Source of the DNA: Novosphingobium jiangmenense
GTDB taxonomy: Bacteria > Pseudomonadota > Alphaproteobacteria > Sphingomonadales > Sphingomonadaceae
Direction: 5' to 3'
DNA length: 64,000 bases
Assembly (NCBI RefSeq): GCF_015694345.1
Contig: NZ_JADQDC010000002.1
Location: 434,001-498,000 of the forward strand
Shown: positions 25,691 through 34,135 of the stretch, piece after piece
How positions within the stretch are numbered: the stretch's first letter is position 1
Layout of the letters: each line of letters opens with the position of its first letter
Notes under the pieces: generated by a model
The model's input: the letters and a program-made list of their open reading frames with translations, nothing else
The model's database searches: none
What the model was told of the DNA's origin: nothing
Translations under genes and position numbers: made by a program

Positions 25691-27061
25691 TCACATCCTT
25701 TGTCGGCGAAGGAAAAACCAGGCGACGGCGGCAATCCCCACCGTAACCGCGCTGGCAACAAACTGCGGGCGCAACTCGGGCACCAGCGCCATGGCAACCA
25801 GCACCACCCCGATCGCGCCGATCGTCGCGTACGAAAGCCACGGGAACAGCCACATCCGCAGTTGCAGCCTCTCGGGTGCATCGGCTTCGACCTGCCGCCG
25901 CATCCGCACCTGCGCCAGGCACACCATCAGGTAGATCACCAGCATCAGCGCGCCCGAAGCGCTCACCAGAAAGCTGAACACCCCCTCGGGCGAAAGCACC
26001 GAGGCGGCCATCGCGCCATAGCCGAACAGGCTGGCAATGATCGTCGCCCGCGCGGGCACCTTGCGCCTGTTCAGCCGGATCAGCGCCTGCGGAGCATCGC
26101 CATGCCGCGCCAGCCCGAACAGCGCGCGCGACGTCACGTAGAGCCCCGAATTGAGGCACGACAGCACCGCCACCAGCACCACCGCGTTCATGATCGTTGC
26201 CGCGCCCGGAATGCCCATCAGCGCCAGCGAACTTGCGAACGGGCTCTGTCCCGGCACCACCGTATTCCACGGCTGCACCGCCACGATCAGGATCAGCGAG
26301 AGCACGTAGAACAGCAGGATGCGCAAGGCGACCGAGCCGGTCATCCGCGCGATCACCTTGGCCGGAGCCTTCGATTCCGCCGCCGCCACCGTCGCGATCT
26401 CGGCCCCGCACAGCGCGAAGATCACGGAGGTCACGCCCCCGATCACCGCGCCCCAGCCCTTCGGCGCAAAGCCGCCATGCGCGGTCACGTTGGCGAAGGT
26501 ATTGCCCGCAGGCGAGGTAACCCCGAACGCCCACAGCCCCGCGATCACGATGAACCCGAGGATCGCCGCGACCTTCGCCGCCGAAAGCCAGAACTCGAAC
26601 TCGCCATAGGACCGCGCCGAGAACAGGTTCACGACCGTCATCAGCGCCAGCAGCACGCAGCCGATCTGCCACACCTCGAACGGCAGCCACATCGCCAGGA
26701 TCACCGCCCCGGCAATCGCCTCGATCGCCACCACGATCACCCAGAAGTACCAGTACAGCCACCCCGCCACGAAGCCCGCCAGCGGCCCCAGCCCCAGCCG
26801 CACGTGCTCGGTGAACGATCCCGCCCCCGGATGCAGCATCGCCATCTCGCTCAGCATCCGCATGATCATCAGGATCACCAGTCCGGCAAGGCCATAGCTC
26901 ACCACCACCGCCGGACCGATCTGCGCGATCGAGGTCGAGGAGCCGACGAACAGCCCCGCCCCGATGATCCCGCCGATCGCGATCATCGCCACGTGCCGCG
27001 CGTGCAGCGCCGCGTCCAGCCCGTGCCGGTTCTTGTCTTGCTGTCCCCCGTCCATCTGCAT
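25691..27061 (-). CDS. APC-family amino acid permease (AAT/GABA-permease type)
   Basis: A 456-residue inner-membrane transporter with about 12 helices. The first helix carries the family signature IAIGGIIGAGLFVGSS; later come LSEMAMLHPGAGSFTEHV and GGVTSVIFALCGAEIATVAAAES, as in AAT-type permeases such as GabP. It probably imports an amino acid or amine by proton symport. With the amidohydrolase 5 bases downstream it could supply or recover the enzyme's substrate or product. The first codon at 27061 is ATG; M3 is an alternative start. Confidence 0.92.
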   Translation of the reverse strand: MQMDGGQQDKNRHGLDAALHARHVAMIAIGGIIGAGLFVGSSTSIAQIGPAVVVSYGLAGLVILMIMRMLSEMAMLHPGAGSFTEHVRLGLGPLAGFVAGWLYWYFWVIVVAIEAIAGAVILAMWLPFEVWQIGCVLLALMTVVNLFSARSYGEFEFWLSAAKVAAILGFIVIAGLWAFGVTSPAGNTFANVTAHGGFAPKGWGAVIGGVTSVIFALCGAEIATVAAAESKAPAKVIARMTGSVALRILLFYVLSLILIVAVQPWNTVVPGQSPFASSLALMGIPGAATIMNAVVLVAVLSCLNSGLYVTSRALFGLARHGDAPQALIRLNRRKVPARATIIASLFGYGAMAASVLSPEGVFSFLVSASGALMLVIYLMVCLAQVRMRRQVEADAPERLQLRMWLFPWLSYATIGAIGVVLVAMALVPELRPQFVASAVTVGIAAVAWFFLRRQRM

Positions 27062-27184
27062 TCCTTCGTGAAGCCTTGCTGCCTGCGGACAATACGTCTT
27101 TCACGCAAGGGTGCCACCCGCTGCGGTTGACCGGCGCTGTCGGCCCGGCCATGGTAGCGCAAACACAGGTATCGGGAGACGGAC

Positions 27185-28324
27185 GTGCGCAAAGGGATTC
27201 TGCTGGCCGCAGCGGCACTTGGACTGATTGCGGGCACACCGGCGCGAGCCGCACCAGTGCTGGATTGCCCCCTGGGCAAGCAGGCCCTGTCCACGCAGTC
27301 ACCGCTTGCCGACGTCCTCGCCGTCCCCGCCGCCAAGGCCGCAATCGAAGCTGCCTCGCCAGGGCTTCCCGAGGCGATGACCCACCCGTTCAACGGCCAT
27401 GCCCTGCCCCCCGGCTTCGATCGCATCGTCACGCCGCGCGCGGTCATGGCGATGCTCGGCAAGAACGACGCCGCGCTGGGGGCCCGTCTCGACAAGGACC
27501 TCGCCAAGGTCCGTCTCACCACCGCCGATGTCGGCGCCCGCTGCCGCACTTACGACAACGACCGGCCCGCCATTCCCGCAGACCTGCCCCGCCCCTCGCT
27601 GCTCGTCTTCGGCAAGATCACCGGCTTCCGCGATTCCCCCTCGGTCAACGCTGCCGAAGCAGCGCTCAAGGGCATTGCCGCGCGCCACGGCTGGGGCATC
27701 GTCTTCACCGACAAGGGCGGCGTGTTCAACGCAAGGGACCTCGCGCACTTCGATGCGGTCGTCTGGAACAACATCAGCGGCGACGCCCTGACCATCCCGC
27801 AGCGCGCCGCCTTCCGCCGCTATGTCGAGCATGGCGGCGGCTTCGCCGGAATCCACGGCTCCGGCGGCGATCCCCAGTTCTTCTGGGACTGGTATGCAGA
27901 CAGCCTGATCGGCGCCCGCTTCATCGGCCACCCGATGACACCGCAGTTCCAGGAAGCCCGCGTCGTCGTCGAAGACAAGCGCCACCCCGCCACATACGGC
28001 CTGCCTGCCGACTGGCGCATGACCGAGGAATGGTACTCGTTCAACCGCAGCGTGCGCTCCCTGCCGGGCGCCCGCGTGCTCGCCTCGCTGGATGAAAGCA
28101 CCTACAAGCCCGGCGAAGGCTTCGGCCAGAAGCTGGCGATGGGCGATCACCCGATCGCCTGGACGCGCTGCCTCGGCAAAGGCCGCAGCTTCTACACTGC
28201 CATCGGTCATCGCCCCGAAAACTACAGCCAGCCCGAAAGCCTCAAGCTGCTCGATCAGGGCGTGATGTGGGCGATGGGCCTCAGCCCCGAAGGCTGCGGC
28301 TCCGCGGGCGACCGCGCGAAATGA
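27185..28324 (+). CDS. exported ThuA-domain protein
   Basis: A 379-residue protein starting at GTG, with GGGAGA 7-8 bases before. A signal peptide (RKGILLAAAALGLIAGTPARA) is followed by a novel segment of about 110 residues and then a ThuA-like, class I glutamine-amidotransferase-fold domain: LLVFGKITGFRDSPSVNAAEAAL, FDAVVWNNISGDALT, RYVEHGGGFAGIHGSG, and the end GRSFYTAIGHRPENY. ThuA proteins are linked to trehalose or other sugar metabolism, and the exported forms act on unknown carbohydrates. It is divergent from the permease gene. Confidence 0.87.
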   Translation: MRKGILLAAAALGLIAGTPARAAPVLDCPLGKQALSTQSPLADVLAVPAAKAAIEAASPGLPEAMTHPFNGHALPPGFDRIVTPRAVMAMLGKNDAALGARLDKDLAKVRLTTADVGARCRTYDNDRPAIPADLPRPSLLVFGKITGFRDSPSVNAAEAALKGIAARHGWGIVFTDKGGVFNARDLAHFDAVVWNNISGDALTIPQRAAFRRYVEHGGGFAGIHGSGGDPQFFWDWYADSLIGARFIGHPMTPQFQEARVVVEDKRHPATYGLPADWRMTEEWYSFNRSVRSLPGARVLASLDESTYKPGEGFGQKLAMGDHPIAWTRCLGKGRSFYTAIGHRPENYSQPESLKLLDQGVMWAMGLSPEGCGSAGDRAK

Positions 28325-28398
28325 AATGACACGGCGCACCCGGTTGCGCCGCACCTGCCACTTTGCCAGTCTCCTGCGATAAACGAAGGGGGATTGCG

Positions 28399-29031
28399 AT
28401 GGGTCTGAAAGCGGTTTGGGACGCGCACGTCGTCCCGCGCATGATCAAGTGTGCCTGTGCATCACCAAACATCATGGAACTGCGCGCCGGCGTCGTGCCG
28501 CGCGCGCAGGGCCGCGTGTTCGAGATCGGCTGCGGTGGTGGCCTAAACCAGCAGTTCTACGATCCTGCCCGCGTCATCGGCTTTGCCGGGATCGACCCTT
28601 CGGGCAAGCTCCTCGACTATGCCCGCGAAGCCGCCGCCCGCAAGGGCTGGCAGGCCGATATCCGGCAGGGCGTCGGCGAGGACATCCCCTTCGGTGACGA
28701 AACCTTCGACACCGCCGTCTGCACCTACACGCTCTGCTCGGTCGACGATCCGGCCAAGGTCCTGTCCGAACTGCGCCGCATCCTCAAGCCCGGCGGCACG
28801 CTCCTGTTCCTCGAACACGGCCTCAGCCCCGATGCTCCGGTTGCCAAATGGCAGCGCCGGATCGAGCCTGTCTGGAAACCCCTGATGGGTGGCTGCCACC
28901 TCTCCCGCGCCGTCACCGCCCCGGTCCTCCAGGCCGGCTTCCAGCTCGAACACCCCGGCCACCAGTACATGCCCGGCATGCCGAAATGGGCCGCCTGGAT
29001 GGAATGGGGCACCGCCACAAAGCTGCGCTGA
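28399..29031 (+). CDS. class I SAM-dependent methyltransferase
   Basis: A 210-residue methyltransferase. Motif I is VFEIGCGGGLNQQFYD, the acidic end of strand 2 is GIDPSGKLLDYARE, motif II is TAVCTYTLCSVDDP and motif III is LKPGGTLLFLEHG. The C-terminal part (GGCHLSRAVTAPVLQAGF) resembles methyltransferases acting on lipids, quinones or small molecules such as the PmtA/UbiE-like group; the substrate is unknown. The start ATG at 28399 is chosen because GAAGGGGG lies 7 bases before it; an upstream ATG at 28363 lacks a site. Confidence 0.85.
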   Translation: MGLKAVWDAHVVPRMIKCACASPNIMELRAGVVPRAQGRVFEIGCGGGLNQQFYDPARVIGFAGIDPSGKLLDYAREAAARKGWQADIRQGVGEDIPFGDETFDTAVCTYTLCSVDDPAKVLSELRRILKPGGTLLFLEHGLSPDAPVAKWQRRIEPVWKPLMGGCHLSRAVTAPVLQAGFQLEHPGHQYMPGMPKWAAWMEWGTATKLR

Positions 29032-29034
29032 TCT

Positions 29035-31014
29035 TCAATCCGCCGGATTGTGCTTCGCCAGGAACGTCTCGATTGCCGAAAGCAGCGCAAGCCGGTCCGG
29101 CTCGCGAGTGAAGTAGTGATCGGCCTTGGGCAGCGAGACGAATTCAACGTTCTTGCCTGCTGCCTGCATCTTGTTGAACATGCTCTGCGATTGCCCGTGA
29201 TCGACAGTCAGGTCCTTCTTGCCGTGGATCAGCAGCATCGGCACCTTGATCGCATCAATGTGGTTCATCGGTGAAACGGCGGGGAAGTCCGGCGTCATCT
29301 TCTGCCACTGTTCGCGATAGCGCTTGCCGAAAAGCAGGTCGCCGAAGTCGTTCACCTCGCGGCGCAAGTTGGCCACGCCCGCGATAGAGATCGAACAGCG
29401 CCACAAGTCGGGATCGCGCGCCGCGCCCCACATCGCCACGTAGCCGCCGTAACTTGCGCCGACCACGCAGGCACGCTTGGCATCCGCCAGCCCCTGCTTC
29501 GCTGCCCAGGCCAGCGCGTCGTTGACATCATCCTGCATGGCCAGGCCCAGTTGCCCCTCGCCTTTCTTCAGGAAGGCCTCGCCGTAGCCGGTCGATCCGC
29601 GAAAGTTGGGCTGGATCACCAGATAGCCTCGGCTCGCGATGAACTGCGCCCAATAGTCCCAGTCCATCGTGTCGTTCGCCCAAGGGCCGCCGTGCGGCAG
29701 GATCACCACAGGCAGGTTCTTCGCCTCGCGCCCCGGCGGCGTCGTCATGATCGCCTCGATCTCCAGCCCGTCGCGCGCCTTGTAATGCACCTTCTCCATC
29801 TTGCCGGCGCGCGTGCCGTTGGTCGCGCTGTTGAGATTGGCGAAGAGGTGAAGATTACCGTCGGCGGTGTCGAAGAAATAGAGCCTGCCCGCCTCGTTCG
29901 GCTTGTCCACCCGTACCAGCATCCGCTGGCGGTCGGCCGAAAGCGAGATGATCTGCGCGCGCCTGCCTTTCAGGCTTTTCTCGAAGGCCTTCTGCAGCTC
30001 GTCGAGAGCGGGATCGAGCCAGTGGAGCGGCTCGGTCGCGGCGCCGCCGAGGTAGACGCCGAGCACCTCGTTGCCCGAATCGTCGTAGCGCACGCCTTCG
30101 ATGTCCACGCCGACCTCGGCCTGGTAGAGCGTCTGCACCACCGCGCCGCTGTCCCCGTCGATCTCGACCAGCGCATCGCGGCCATCGGTGCCGGGGCGCA
30201 GGACGACCATCCGGTTCGCATCGGCGCGGACCAGCAGCGGCACTTCGAGGTCATCGTAGGCTTGGCGATCCTTGCGGTCGAAGGCACTGCCCTTCTTCGC
30301 CCGGTAGAGCAGCGTCCGCGTACCCTTGGCGCGGTCGTTGGAGATCGCCCCGCGAACCACGCCCGACGTATCGGCGATCCAGTCCAGCACTTCGGCACGT
30401 GGATTGGCTTCGGTGGTATGGCGGCCGTTGGTGACGTCGACAGAATAGACCGCTGGCCAGAAATCGTCGCCCATGTAGATCGAGTTCTGTCCAGCGAGCA
30501 GGATGCGGGTTGATCCGTCAGTCGGAACCCACAGCACATCGGCGGCATTCTGTCCGCCAAGGTCCCACATCAGCTTGGTGTACTTGTCGGTCGTGCGGTT
30601 TAACGAAACCGCGCGCGAGATATAGGCCTTGTCGCCCCCGTCGAGCGGGCGGATGGCCGTGATCCGGATCAGCAGGTTATCGTTGCCGACCCATTGCATC
30701 GAGCGCACCTCGACATCGTCGGGCAGGCCCGCCTGGCTGAGCTTGCTGGTGTCGAACGGCGAAATGACGACGATCCGCTGGCTGCCGTTGACCGCGAATT
30801 GGCCGGCCACCCACATCCCGTCGGGCGAAAGCTTCGCCCCTTCGACAAACGGCAGCTGGGCATAGGCAGAAGCGGGCAACGGTGCCTGGACGGTAACCGC
30901 AACCGGCGTGGCCGCTTCGGTTCTGGGGGCGGCCTCGTCCGCCGGGACGGCTTGCGCATGAAGAATATTCGCTGACAGCAGCCCCAGCACCATGGCCGTC
31001 GAAAGTATTTGCAC
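29035..31014 (-). CDS. exported S9-family prolyl oligopeptidase-like serine peptidase
   Basis: A 659-residue alpha/beta-hydrolase peptidase. The N-terminal two-thirds is a beta-propeller-like domain (FVEGAKLSPDGMWVAGQF and later repeats). The C-terminal catalytic domain has VILPHGGPWANDTMDWDYWA, the Ser nucleophile in VVGASYGGYVAMWG, the Asp in LIHGKKDLTVDHGQS and the His in LPKADHYF. The start is taken as GTG at 31014, because GGGGGAAT lies right before it and it gives a short signal peptide ending ILHAQA; ATG at 30993 is an alternative. It converges on the methyltransferase gene with 3 bases between. Confidence 0.9.
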   Translation of the reverse strand: MQILSTAMVLGLLSANILHAQAVPADEAAPRTEAATPVAVTVQAPLPASAYAQLPFVEGAKLSPDGMWVAGQFAVNGSQRIVVISPFDTSKLSQAGLPDDVEVRSMQWVGNDNLLIRITAIRPLDGGDKAYISRAVSLNRTTDKYTKLMWDLGGQNAADVLWVPTDGSTRILLAGQNSIYMGDDFWPAVYSVDVTNGRHTTEANPRAEVLDWIADTSGVVRGAISNDRAKGTRTLLYRAKKGSAFDRKDRQAYDDLEVPLLVRADANRMVVLRPGTDGRDALVEIDGDSGAVVQTLYQAEVGVDIEGVRYDDSGNEVLGVYLGGAATEPLHWLDPALDELQKAFEKSLKGRRAQIISLSADRQRMLVRVDKPNEAGRLYFFDTADGNLHLFANLNSATNGTRAGKMEKVHYKARDGLEIEAIMTTPPGREAKNLPVVILPHGGPWANDTMDWDYWAQFIASRGYLVIQPNFRGSTGYGEAFLKKGEGQLGLAMQDDVNDALAWAAKQGLADAKRACVVGASYGGYVAMWGAARDPDLWRCSISIAGVANLRREVNDFGDLLFGKRYREQWQKMTPDFPAVSPMNHIDAIKVPMLLIHGKKDLTVDHGQSQSMFNKMQAAGKNVEFVSLPKADHYFTREPDRLALLSAIETFLAKHNPAD

Positions 31015-31160
31015 GATTCCCCCGTGTATTGACTGAATGCAGGCTAGAGGGATTAGCCGTCCGATCAAGTCCAACCCCAACCCTATTCATCGCTGTCCTA
31101 CACGCAAGCAAAATGGCATGGTCGGGACATGCGCATGATCGAACCAACATCTCGAGTGAT

Positions 31161-31215
31161 CCTCCCCGTTTTTCCGGAGGACAAATGGGGAGGTCGCAGT
31201 CGCCATCGGCGACTG
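31161..31215. repeat. compound palindromic intergenic repeat before sdhB
   Basis: CCTCCCC (31161-31167) pairs with GGGGAGG (31187-31193), and a perfect 8-base hairpin CAGTCGCC/GGCGACTG (31197-31204 and 31208-31215, 3-base loop) follows, then ACGGAGGGG. The whole looks like a dispersed intergenic repeat. The sequence 31015-31160 holds no recognisable feature. Confidence 0.6.
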
Positions 31216-31233
31216 ACGGAGGGGAAAACGATC

Positions 31234-31344
31234 TTCACATATGCGAACAAATTAAGAACGCTTTGCCCGAAAACCGCCTGCCAAGTCCCCGGAAAGATTT
31301 CCCTGAACTCTGTAAACCCCGTAAACCCTTTTCACATATGCGAA
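31234..31344. promoter_or_regulatory. two identical 14-base near-palindromic boxes upstream of sdhB
   Basis: TTCACATATGCGAA occurs at 31234-31247 and again at 31331-31344, 97 bases apart. Each copy is a near-palindrome centred on CATATG, with one mismatched pair. No other exact copy was noticed in the window. They lie 129 and 226 bases before the sdhB start in an otherwise featureless gap and could be operator sites for a dimeric regulator. Confidence 0.45.
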
Positions 31345-31472
31345 TGGAAACCGGCCGCCCTTCAAGGCTGCAACCTCTACCAACGTGCAGGCCAAAGCCC
31401 TCTTGCCCCTTGCGCTGCATTCGCTAAGGACGACTCAACAAGCCGCGCCCACGCGAAGGACAGGACAGAACG

Positions 31473-32255
31473 ATGGCGACATTCTCGCTTCCGAAGAACT
31501 CCACGATCACCGGCAAGCCCCGCCACCATGCGGCGGCCACCAACGGCAAGATCCGCAAGTTCAAGGTCTATCGTTACGATCCCGACAGCGGCGAGAATCC
31601 GCGCTACGACACGTTCGACATCGATCTCGAACAGTGCGGCCCGATGGTGCTCGACGCGCTGATCAAGATGAAGGGTGAGCAGGATCCCACCCTCACCTTC
31701 CGCCGCTCCTGCCGCGAAGGCATCTGCGGTTCGTGCGCGATGAACATGAACGGCCGCAACGGCCTCGCCTGCACCACCGCGATCGAGGATCTCGACGGCG
31801 AAATCCGCATCACGCCGCTGCCGCACATGGAAGTGATCAAGGACCTCGTCCCCGATTTCACCCACTTCTACGCGCAGTACGCCTCGATCCGTCCCTGGCT
31901 CCAGACCGTCAGCCCCACGCCCTCGGGCAAGGAGCGCCTGCAGTCGCCGGAACAGCGCGAAAAGCTCGACGGTCTCTACGAGTGCATCCTGTGCGCCTGC
32001 TGCAGCACCTCGTGCCCGAGCTACTGGTGGAACTCCGACAAGTTCCTTGGCCCCGCCATCCTGCTCCAGGCTTACCGCTGGCTGGCTGACAGCCGCGACG
32101 AGATGACCGGTGAGCGGCTTGACGAGCTGGAAGATCCCTTCCGCCTCTATCGCTGCCACACCATCATGAACTGCGCGAACGTGTGCCCGAAGGGTCTCTC
32201 GCCCGCCCGCGCCATCGCCGAGATCAAGAAGATGCAGGCCGAGCGTCTCGTCTGA
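31473..32255 (+). CDS. sdhB: succinate dehydrogenase iron-sulfur subunit
   Basis: SdhB (260 residues) passes electrons from the flavoprotein SdhA to ubiquinone at the membrane anchor. The [2Fe-2S] ligands are in [15 protein letters not shown] with a later NGLAC, the [4Fe-4S] set starts in [12 protein letters not shown], and the [3Fe-4S] set is completed by [14 protein letters not shown]. Length is normal. The sdhC, sdhD and sdhA genes are not in the window; upstream is a divergent peptidase gene, so sdhB stands apart from the rest of its complex here. A thioesterase gene follows after 8 bases. Confidence 0.97.
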   Translation: MATFSLPKNSTITGKPRHHAAATNGKIRKFKVYRYDPDSGENPRYDTFDIDLEQCGPMVLDALIKMKGEQDPTLTFRRSCREGICGSCAMNMNGRNGLACTTAIEDLDGEIRITPLPHMEVIKDLVPDFTHFYAQYASIRPWLQTVSPTPSGKERLQSPEQREKLDGLYECILCACCSTSCPSYWWNSDKFLGPAILLQAYRWLADSRDEMTGERLDELEDPFRLYRCHTIMNCANVCPKGLSPARAIAEIKKMQAERLV

Positions 32256-32263
32256 TTGATCCG

Positions 32264-32728
32264 GTGAGTGAGCAAGCCTTCCGTTACGAACCGGCCGAGG
32301 ACCACCCCGGCTGGTTCACCTGGAACCTGACCGACGAGACCCGCTTCAACGCCCAGACGATGGGCCGGATGCTGACGCGGATCGAGGAAGGCGTTGACGG
32401 CACCCGCCGCGCCCGCCTGCGCATGTTCCCGGAACGCCGCCACTCGAACCTGCTCGAAGCAGTACACGGCGGCGTCACCCTCGCGCTGATCGACATCTCG
32501 CTCTTCGCGGCGATGCGCACGCTCCTGTCGGGCGATGCCGCCGGCTCGGTCACACTTGATCTGTCGACGCAGTTCATCGGCGCAGGCCGAGTCGGCAAAC
32601 CGCTTGACGCTGTGGTCGAAGTGCTGCGCGAAACCGGTCGCCTCGTCTTCCTGCGCGGCCTTGTTGAACAGGGCAACGACACCGTGGCCGCCTTCAACGG
32701 CACGATCCGCAAGCCGACCAGACGATGA
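32264..32728 (+). CDS. PaaI-family hotdog thioesterase
   Basis: A 154-residue hotdog-fold protein, probably an acyl-CoA thioesterase. The signature LEAVHGGVTLALIDISLFAAM carries the HGG and the acidic residue of the family, followed by strands VTLDLSTQFIGAG and GRLVFLRGLVEQ. The start is GTG at 32264 (VSEQAFRYEP), the only good start after the sdhB stop; an in-frame ATG at 32183 lies inside sdhB. The stop overlaps zapE by 4 bases (ATGA), so sdhB, this gene and zapE form an operon. Confidence 0.85.
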   Translation: MSEQAFRYEPAEDHPGWFTWNLTDETRFNAQTMGRMLTRIEEGVDGTRRARLRMFPERRHSNLLEAVHGGVTLALIDISLFAAMRTLLSGDAAGSVTLDLSTQFIGAGRVGKPLDAVVEVLRETGRLVFLRGLVEQGNDTVAAFNGTIRKPTRR

Positions 32729-33858
32729 CCTCGGTCCTCCAGCGCTACCGCGAGCTGGTCGCTGCGGGAGAGCTCCGGCCCGATCCCGAACAGGCCGCCG
32801 GCGCCGCGCGCCTCGACGCACTTCAGCAGGTGCTGGAAACGCCCCCGCCCTCGCCCGGCCTGTTCCGCAAACTGTTCGGCGCCAAACCCGCACCACCTCC
32901 GCGCGGGGTCTACATGTGGGGCGGCGTCGGGCGTGGCAAGTCGATGCTCATGGACCTGTTTCATGACAACCTCGCCGTCAGCGCCAAGCGCCGCGCGCAC
33001 TTCCACGAGTTCATGCTCGACGTCCACGCCCGCCTGCGCGAGGAGCGCAAGAAGGAAAGCGGCGACCCGATCCCGCCCGTCGCCGCCGCAATCGCTGCCG
33101 AGACGCGCGTGCTCTGCTTCGACGAGATGGTCGTCAACAACAGCGCCGACGCCATGATCATGAGTCGCCTGTTCACCGCGCTGATGAACGACGGCGGCGT
33201 CACCGTCGTCACCACATCCAACCGCGCGCCGCAGGATCTCTACAAGAACGGCCTCAACCGCGAACACTTCCTGCCCTTCATCGCGCTGATCGAAGGCAAG
33301 CTCGACGTGCTCACGCTCAACGGCCCGACCGACTACCGCCTCGAGCGCATGCAGGGCGTCGGGACCTGGCACGTGCCCGTCTGCCCCGAATCGACGGCCA
33401 AGGTCCGCGAAGCCTTCTTCCGCCTGACCGACTATCCGCCCGAAGACAGCGAGCACGTCCCGTCATGCGAACTGGACGTCGGCGGCGGTCGCATGATGCA
33501 CGTGCCCAAGAGCCTGAAGGGCGTGGGCGTGTTCAGCTTCAAGCGGCTATGCAGCGAAGCGCGCGGCGCGGCGGACTACTTGGCCATCGCCCGCAATTTC
33601 CACACCGTCATCGTCGTCGCCATCCCCCGCCTCGGCGCCGAATTGCGCAACGAGACAGCGCGCTTCATCACCCTGATCGACGCGCTTTACGAGCACAAGG
33701 TCAAGCTGATCGCTACCGCTGAAGCGGAGCCAGCGGAGCTTTATGACTGGAGCGGAAAAGGCGACGACGAAGGCCGCTTCATGTTCGATCGCACCGTCAG
33801 CCGTTTGATGGAAATGCAGAGCCAGGACTATCTGGCGCTCGGCCACGGCGAGGACTGA
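32725..33858 (+). CDS. zapE: cell division protein ZapE (AFG1-like ATPase)
   Basis: A 377-residue AAA-type ATPase. Walker A is GGVGRGKSMLMDLF (residues 66-79), Walker B is VLCFDEMVVNN, and the sensor region TSNRAPQDLYKNGLNREHFLPFI is highly typical of the AFG1/ZapE family. In E. coli ZapE modulates the Z-ring under stress; in mitochondria AFG1 aids respiratory-complex quality control, which makes its linkage with sdhB noteworthy. Length and motif order are standard. Confidence 0.94.
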   Translation: MTSVLQRYRELVAAGELRPDPEQAAGAARLDALQQVLETPPPSPGLFRKLFGAKPAPPPRGVYMWGGVGRGKSMLMDLFHDNLAVSAKRRAHFHEFMLDVHARLREERKKESGDPIPPVAAAIAAETRVLCFDEMVVNNSADAMIMSRLFTALMNDGGVTVVTTSNRAPQDLYKNGLNREHFLPFIALIEGKLDVLTLNGPTDYRLERMQGVGTWHVPVCPESTAKVREAFFRLTDYPPEDSEHVPSCELDVGGGRMMHVPKSLKGVGVFSFKRLCSEARGAADYLAIARNFHTVIVVAIPRLGAELRNETARFITLIDALYEHKVKLIATAEAEPAELYDWSGKGDDEGRFMFDRTVSRLMEMQSQDYLALGHGED

Positions 33859-33938
33859 GGGCCCTTAACAGAGCTTTCCGTAAGAATATTGCGTTAACCA
33901 CGAATCGGGGCAACGCAGGGTCTATCTGCAATGGACAG

Positions 33939-34007
33939 GGCACTGCCACCAAACTCGGGTGGCAGTGCCTATCTATTCATGCCCCTGATTCCATAGAGAA
34001 ATCAGGG
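33939..34007 (-). other. pair of strong hairpins downstream of a candidate small gene
   Basis: A perfect 12-base stem GGCACTGCCACC (33939-33950) / GGTGGCAGTGCC (33958-33969) with a 7-base loop lies next to an 8-base stem CCCTGATT (33983-33990) / AATCAGGG (34000-34007). No T run follows on either strand. They may be the body or 3' end of a small RNA, or protect the transcript of the 16-residue open frame at 34019-34069. Confidence 0.5.
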
Positions 34008-34018
34008 AGAAACCCGGA

Positions 34019-34069
34019 TTACTGGAAGAGCCAGCGCAGGATTTCGATGATTGCGTTCACAGCGGACAT
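34019..34069 (-). CDS. candidate 16-residue amphipathic peptide gene
   Basis: MSAVNAIIEILRWLFQ is encoded between ATG at 34067-34069 and TAA at 34019-34021. A perfect GGAGG ribosome-binding site on the same strand (34075-34079) lies 5 bases before the ATG. The peptide is hydrophobic and amphipathic with one Glu and one Arg, as in small membrane-active peptides. It follows the EAL gene, with CtrA-like boxes upstream and two hairpins downstream. It is too short to be identified by homology; chance occurrence of an ATG with a good site is the main alternative. Confidence 0.45.
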   Translation of the reverse strand: MSAVNAIIEILRWLFQ

Positions 34070-34096
34070 TCGTGCCTCCATCCACGATTGGAGACA

Positions 34097-34135
34097 CATG
34101 GTTAACACCGCCCTTCATGGTTAACAACTTCTAAA
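34097..34135 (-). promoter_or_regulatory. CtrA-like binding boxes
   Basis: Read on the minus strand, TTAACCAT occurs twice (34098-34105 and 34117-34124), and the upstream copy is part of TTTA-N7-TTAAC (34120-34135), one mismatch from the alphaproteobacterial CtrA consensus TTAA-N7-TTAA. The sites overlap the EAL gene stop codon and lie 29-66 bases before the candidate peptide gene at 34069. Confidence 0.45.

Noticed and set aside
23985..27344. A 1119-codon open frame suggesting an amidohydrolase fused to a long N-terminal domain
   Set aside because: The first 553 codons lie in another phase of the permease gene and are Arg/Gly/Asp-rich without family features. The true start with signal peptide is at 25685.
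31129..31472. An upstream in-frame extension or small gene before sdhB
   Set aside because: The frames cross the palindromic repeat and the 14-base boxes and have no protein features.
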